Source: Bacilli bacterium
GTDB lineage: Bacteria; Bacillota_I; Bacilli_A; ML615J-28; CAG-313
DNA: 19,698 nt
Direction: 5' to 3'
Assembly (NCBI GenBank): GCA_900752975.1
Contig: CAADXH010000058.1
Coordinates: forward strand, 1-19,698
Position 1 is the first letter of the stretch; each line of letters starts with the position of its first letter. The notes beneath the pieces were generated by a model. The model worked only from the letters and a program-made list of their open reading frames with translations, searched no databases and was not told where the DNA came from. Below, in pieces: positions 16,356 to 19,698 of the stretch. A program made the translations under genes and the position numbers.

Positions 16356-18035
16356 TTATCCCTCAAAATTATGAAATTTTTCGTTTATATTTTTCATTAG
16401 ATACCGCAAGCTAACTAAAAAAACAATGCTGACAAGTAAAAATAGACTTGCAGTTGATATAATATAAGCTAAGATACTTGACTGTAACGTTGCGATAACA
16501 ACTTTAATAAGAGTTGAAACTACGCCTAAAACTAGCGAAATCAATATACCAATAAATATTATCAATGATGTACCAGTATTTTCATCATCCAGTTCAGAAT
16601 TTTCAGTTTCACTAATTGACAAATTATTTAAATCCCTGCGAGTTGCTAACATAATTTCTGAAACTGAAACAATACTTGAAATAATAAAAATAATGAGTGC
16701 CTGGATAATTGTTAAATATCTTGTTACTAGCAAAACAAAAGCACTTAAAACTATTGATATTTCCGCAACTATTATGCAAAATATTATTTTACTAAAAACA
16801 ATTGTTTTTCCACTTAGTGGTAGAGTTTTCAAAATATACACCATCTTACCATCACGTGACATATTAGTTGTGCAGAATGTGTTTGTAATGACCATAAACA
16901 TCGAAATGACAAACAAAGCTATTTCATAATCAAGTGATATAAGTGAAAGTAGAGGAATCTTCAAAAACATCTTCTTCATTAAATTTACACAAATGTAAAC
17001 CATAAAAGGTAAAGTAAACGTAGTCGCAAAATATTGAAATGCATAATTTGGAGTTCTCAAAACTACTTTAAACTCCTTTTCTATTAGCGATGTCATTTGA
17101 CTATGCTCTTTGTAGGCAGCTTTCAAAGATTTTAAAGATGTGTTCAAACCTTCAAGTTTATTCTGTAATATTTTGTGATATATGAAACCTACAAAAAATG
17201 CCGCAATACATAAGCATACAATTGAACAACCAATGATTATTATTGTATTTAATAAATAATTGTTTTTAATAATCATATTCCCTAACAAATTAGCTGGAAA
17301 CAAGTTATTTGCCATTTTATTTATAAGCAAAATTCTTCTAAGTTCAAAAAAGTATGCAATGTCACCATTTTGTAAAAGTGTGCTTAGCAAGTTTAAAAAA
17401 ATGCTATATAAATAAAAACCAATTCCCAAAATTACCACGTAACATATAAGGTGGAGGATAAATTTGTTTTCAATAAAGTCCATAACGTAGTTATAAATAA
17501 TTGAAAGCATAGAAGCAATACCACATGATATCATAGGAATTAATAATAGTTGAAAAGCAATTGTAAATGCATAACCTATATCAAAATCTAGATTACTTGT
17601 AGTGCTTACAACAATGGCTACTGGAATTAACACAATCATTGTTGAAAAAACTTGATACAAATAGATTTTAACTATTTTATAGATAAAGATCGTTTTTGAA
17701 CTGATTGGTTGGGCAATTAAAACCTCCATATCTTTTACACTCATCATTGTTTTATATATTTGTCTAATTCCCAAAAGAATATTTAACAAAATGATTCCAC
17801 TATATGTGAATGTCATAAGTTCAAACAATCTAAGCTCCATATTCATAGGATTATCAAAGATTTGATTCAAATACATTTTACCAAATCTATAATACACATA
17901 AATAAAAGTGCCATACAAAACAGTCATCAACAACAAAGTCGTTATATAACTTATAATATCACTTTTGTTTTTTCGAAATAAATTTGAATACTTCTCAGTA
18001 AAATCTTTTTTGAATAGTAAAAATACCTGGAACAT
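16356..18035 (-). CDS. ABC-exporter permease, 12 transmembrane helices
   Basis: From the preferred start the product has 559 residues and about twelve hydrophobic helices in two halves of six. Between the halves lies a cytoplasmic segment with EKEFKVVLRTPNYAFQYF. A later stretch reads CTTNMSRDGKMVYILKTLPL, and a soluble loop before helix 11 (RRDLNNLSISETENSELDDE) is recognisable. These features resemble the putative ABC-exporter permease family (ABC_tran_2 type), which pairs with CcmA-like ATPases; assignment to that family is from memory of its motifs. ATG 18033-18035 is chosen because AAAGGAGA (18042-18049) lies 7 bases upstream. A TTG at 18057-18059 extends the frame by eight codons but lies upstream of this site. 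It is the first gene of the six-gene operon. The ATPase is encoded two genes downstream. Confidence 0.88.
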   Translation of the reverse strand: MFQVFLLFKKDFTEKYSNLFRKNKSDIISYITTLLLMTVLYGTFIYVYYRFGKMYLNQIFDNPMNMELRLFELMTFTYSGIILLNILLGIRQIYKTMMSVKDMEVLIAQPISSKTIFIYKIVKIYLYQVFSTMIVLIPVAIVVSTTSNLDFDIGYAFTIAFQLLLIPMISCGIASMLSIIYNYVMDFIENKFILHLICYVVILGIGFYLYSIFLNLLSTLLQNGDIAYFFELRRILLINKMANNLFPANLLGNMIIKNNYLLNTIIIIGCSIVCLCIAAFFVGFIYHKILQNKLEGLNTSLKSLKAAYKEHSQMTSLIEKEFKVVLRTPNYAFQYFATTFTLPFMVYICVNLMKKMFLKIPLLSLISLDYEIALFVISMFMVITNTFCTTNMSRDGKMVYILKTLPLSGKTIVFSKIIFCIIVAEISIVLSAFVLLVTRYLTIIQALIIFIISSIVSVSEIMLATRRDLNNLSISETENSELDDENTGTSLIIFIGILISLVLGVVSTLIKVVIATLQSSILAYIISTASLFLLVSIVFLVSLRYLMKNINEKFHNFEG

Positions 18036-18115
18036 TAGATTTCTCCTTTTATTTTTCAATTATACACATCGACAAAACACAACAATTATTTCCATTTTAT
18101 CAGTATTTTTTAATT

Positions 18116-18144
18116 ATTATACTAAATATTTATGCAAATTGCAA
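18116..18144 (-). promoter_or_regulatory. Sigma-A-like promoter of the surface/ABC operon (proximal)
   Basis: On the minus strand TTGCAA (18139-18144), a 17-base spacer and a perfect TATAAT (18116-18121) give a good promoter about 80 bases upstream of the permease ATG. An additional TATAAT at 18059-18064 lacks a good -35 box and could be a secondary start. The -35 box overlaps a short palindrome (see 18134-18166). Confidence 0.65.
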
Positions 18145-18166
18145 GGCTTGCTATAACAAAATTTGC
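18134..18166. promoter_or_regulatory. Possible operator: nested inverted repeats over the -35 box
   Basis: GCAAG-G-CTTGC (18141-18151) is a perfect 5-bp palindrome with a 1-base centre. It is flanked by GCAAAT (18134-18139) and ATTTGC (18161-18166), which are inverted copies of each other but not exactly concentric with it. The inner palindrome overlaps the TTGCAA -35 box of the proximal promoter, where a repressor could act. Arms are short, so this is tentative. Confidence 0.3.
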
Positions 18167-18253
18167 TCCATACTTATGTATTAAAATAATTATGCTACCT
18201 ACTAACTCTAGTAATCATATTTCAGCCTTCCCGTTGATTTAAAAAATTAAGTA

Positions 18254-18281
18254 ATTATAGTTTAAAAGATAGAATTAGCAA
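18254..18281 (-). promoter_or_regulatory. Second sigma-A-like promoter, distal, for the surface/ABC operon
   Basis: On the minus strand TTGCTA (18276-18281), a 16-base spacer and a perfect TATAAT (18254-18259) form a second promoter. It would give a leader of about 210 bases before the permease start. That leader holds the proximal promoter and a possible 7-codon reading frame (18195-18218, MITRVSR, preceded by AAGG). The rest of the interval 18036-18337 contains no gene or known RNA motif that I can see. Confidence 0.5.
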
Positions 18282-18337
18282 TGGTAACGCACTAATCATG
18301 TATTTTTTAGATTAACGATTTTTTCACACTATAAATA

Positions 18338-18364
18338 ACAAAAAACCCTTATCTCTAAGGGTTT
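18338..18364 (-). terminator. Intrinsic terminator of rnpB
   Basis: The minus strand reads AAACCCTTA, loop GAGA, TAAGGGTTT, a perfect 9-bp stem (arms 18356-18364 and 18343-18351) running into six T residues. It follows the 3' end of the RNase P RNA by about 5 bases. Confidence 0.92.
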
Positions 18365-18368
18365 AGTT

Positions 18369-18718
18369 AAGTACATCTATAAGCCATATTCTGTAACACT
18401 TGCGTGTCGGCAATCATTTATCTCGGTTATACCGCAATATAAGTGAGTTCATTTCCTCCCTACATCATGCCCCTACCAAAATTTGGGTTGCTAGCTTGAG
18501 GGGTTTACCCGTTCCACTACTTTGTTTCCAAAGTATCTCGTCTCTGTGGCACCTTAGGAGCTACACCATGAGATTAACTTTTAGGTTTCACTCGCCGTCA
18601 CCATTACTGGTGCCCTAACTTATTTTTTAGTTAGGCACAATCACTACAAACATCTCAGTTTGTGCTAGTATGGACTTTCCTAACACACACTAGGTGTGCT
18701 CGATTGCCCGATGTACTA
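18369..18718 (-). ncRNA. rnpB: RNase P RNA, bacterial type B (Bacillus class)
   Basis: This is the catalytic RNA of ribonuclease P, which matures tRNA 5' ends together with the RnpA protein (not in this window). Recognised on the minus strand are: the 5' GGGCAATCG segment; the universal AGGAAAGTCC (18672-18681); GTGCCACAG and GGAAACAAAGTAGTGGAAC followed by GGGTAAACCCCT (18499-18510); CCCAAATTTTGGTAGGGG near 18470-18487, nearly identical to the B. subtilis RNA; ATGATTGCCG; and the conserved 3' ACAGAATATGGCTTAT (18379-18394). The ends pair as helix P1 (AGTACATC with GATGTACT), which sets the boundaries to within a few bases. Length, about 350, is slightly short of the B. subtilis RNA. It starts about 10 bases after the degV-family stop codon. 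TATAAA and TATAAT are present there, but no good -35 box, so it may be cotranscribed with that gene and processed. Confidence 0.96.
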
Positions 18719-18727
18719 TTATATTTT

Positions 18728-19606
18728 TTATAGTTCTTCTTTAAGTTGATCAGTAATAATATATCCTAAACTTAAAACTCCACTACCAATGTGAGCGCCA
18801 ACAGTAGGTGTTACCGTTGCAATCTCAACGCGTTTCACATTATTAAACATTTCATGAACCTTATCAACTAGTTTTTTAGCATCATCTAAACGATTAGAAT
18901 GTTGTATTATATAAATAACATTCTTCGCATTAGCGGTTTCTGATTTTACAACTTCAAACATTCTTTCAAGTGCTTTACTGTGAGTTCTTACTTTTTCAAA
19001 AATCTCAATTTTGCCATTCACATTTTTTCCTAATTGTAGTATTGGTTTAATTTTCATTAATCCGCCAATAAATCCAGAAACAACATTTAAACGACCATTC
19101 TTAACCAAATATTTCAAATCATCTACCAAAAAATAAGTTTTTGAATTATCACTCATTCTATCACATTCAGAGAAAATTTCCTCAACTGAATATCCTTTAT
19201 TAGCAAGAATTTCAGCATAATGTGCGGTATAGCCTTCCATAATACATGCAGTATTACAATTATATACTTTTAGATTTATTCCTTCTACATAGTCATCACT
19301 AACAGCTTGAAGATTTTCTCCATACGCAGAAAGCCCGAATGAAATTGGAAAATGAATAACAGTTGTGTAACCTTCCTTACGGTATTCTTCGACACATCTA
19401 ATTATTTCTTTGGGCGTCGGTGCACTAGTTGAAGGGACAATGTCACTTGCTTCAAGTTCTTTATAAAACTCATCAGCAGTTATATCAATTCCATCTACTA
19501 ATTCTTTTTCACCAAAATGGATTGTTGTTCTAGTAATTTTAATATTGTGTTTAAACGGAGCATACTCCAGTCCGGAACTACAATCAGCAGTTATTCCAAT
19601 TTTCAT
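18728..19606 (-). CDS. DegV-family fatty-acid-binding protein (FakB-like)
   Basis: This is a 292-residue soluble protein of normal DegV length. Members bind a fatty acid and, as FakB, present it to the kinase FakA for phosphorylation and entry into phospholipid synthesis. The opening MKIGITADCSSGL, the TSAPTP motif (60-65), the GLS motif with Ser93 (91-93), KNGRLN with Arg172, LMKIKPIL, and VGAHIGSGVL with His272 match the family blocks that surround the fatty-acid carboxylate. The usual LSGTY is changed to LSAYG here, a modest deviation. ATG is preceded by AAGGA 8 bases upstream. No fakA gene is in view and chain preference cannot be predicted. It is followed at once by rnpB on the same strand. 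Confidence 0.95.
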   Translation of the reverse strand: MKIGITADCSSGLEYAPFKHNIKITRTTIHFGEKELVDGIDITADEFYKELEASDIVPSTSAPTPKEIIRCVEEYRKEGYTTVIHFPISFGLSAYGENLQAVSDDYVEGINLKVYNCNTACIMEGYTAHYAEILANKGYSVEEIFSECDRMSDNSKTYFLVDDLKYLVKNGRLNVVSGFIGGLMKIKPILQLGKNVNGKIEIFEKVRTHSKALERMFEVVKSETANAKNVIYIIQHSNRLDDAKKLVDKVHEMFNNVKRVEIATVTPTVGAHIGSGVLSLGYIITDQLKEEL

Positions 19607-19623
19607 TTTATTGTTCCTTGTAT

Positions 19624-19659
19624 AATATAAACATATAATATAGTTTATAAGTTTATATT
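19624..19659. repeat. AT-rich inverted repeat upstream of the DegV-family gene
   Basis: AATATAAAC (19624-19632) and GTTTATATT (19651-19659) are perfect 9-bp inverted copies separated by 18 bases, which are themselves AT-only apart from one G. The repeat lies just upstream of the AAGGA ribosome binding site, where the promoter must be. It could be an operator or a chance result of base composition. No clear -35/-10 pair can be singled out here. Confidence 0.3.
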
Positions 19660-19698
19660 AAATCCTTTCTTTATTTTTTATATAAGCATAATAAATTA

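Noticed and set aside
15527..16414. Plus-strand frames of 128 and 68 codons
   Set aside because: Antisense to the ATPase, the Ig-like protein and the permease. They have no support from spacing, start signals or product features.
18036..18059. TTG start for the permease, eight codons upstream
   Set aside because: An AAAGGAGA site stands at the right distance from the internal ATG and lies downstream of the TTG.
16693..18156. Plus-strand frames of 78 and 63 codons
   Set aside because: The first is antisense to the permease gene. The second overlaps the permease start, its ribosome binding site and the promoter region. Neither has a credible start signal.
18400..18618. 72-codon open frame on the plus strand
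   Set aside because: It lies wholly inside the rnpB gene on the opposite strand, whose conserved RNA blocks explain the sequence, and its product resembles no protein.
1..19698. Mycoplasma genetic code (TGA as Trp)
   Set aside because: Spot-checked Trp codons are TGG, and full-length family members such as EngB, DegV and the ATPase are read without any TGA.

Overview
The window is very AT-rich, and every gene I accept lies on the minus strand, so transcription runs from right to left. Strong AGGAG/AGGTGA ribosome binding sites, a type B (Bacillus-like) RNase P RNA, EngB/YsxC, a DegV-family protein and MBG-type surface repeats point to a low-GC member of the Bacillota, probably Bacilli or a lineage near the Mollicutes such as RF39 or Izemoplasmatales. 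That placement is inference. Every Trp codon I spot-checked is TGG and all eleven stops are TAA or TAG, so I read the DNA with the standard bacterial code and not the Mycoplasma code. No mobile element, CRISPR array, tRNA or rRNA is visible.

Right part (18369-19606): a DegV-family fatty-acid-binding protein is followed, about 10 bases past its stop, by the RNase P RNA gene rnpB, which ends in a clean intrinsic terminator. About 300 bases without a gene follow. They carry two or three sigma-A-like promoters firing leftwards and a short palindrome on one of the -35 boxes.

Centre (3290-18035): one tightly packed six-gene operon. In order of transcription it encodes a 12-helix ABC-exporter permease, a membrane-anchored protein with bacterial-Ig-like domains, the ABC ATPase, a 1041-residue lipoprotein (two copies of a ~135-residue domain, a Big_2-like domain, a beta-helix-like region), a 2593-residue surface protein (beta-helix-like region, a long array of MBG-like repeats, a helical stalk, a C-terminal membrane anchor) and a 202-residue lipoprotein. 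A strong terminator closes the operon at about 3257-3284. Gaps of 5-25 bases, with ribosome binding sites overlapping the preceding stop codons, support a single transcription unit. I infer a cell-surface display or adhesion system with its own ABC transporter. This is the main candidate for a poorly described system.

Left part (130-3150): a small operon encodes a double-zinc-ribbon multipass membrane protein, the essential ribosome-assembly GTPase EngB (overlapping its upstream neighbour by 11 bases) and a short A24 prepilin peptidase. A separate gene follows, encoding a small membrane protein with a C-terminal zinc ribbon, with its own promoter and terminator. Bases 1-100, beyond that terminator, show nothing I can name.
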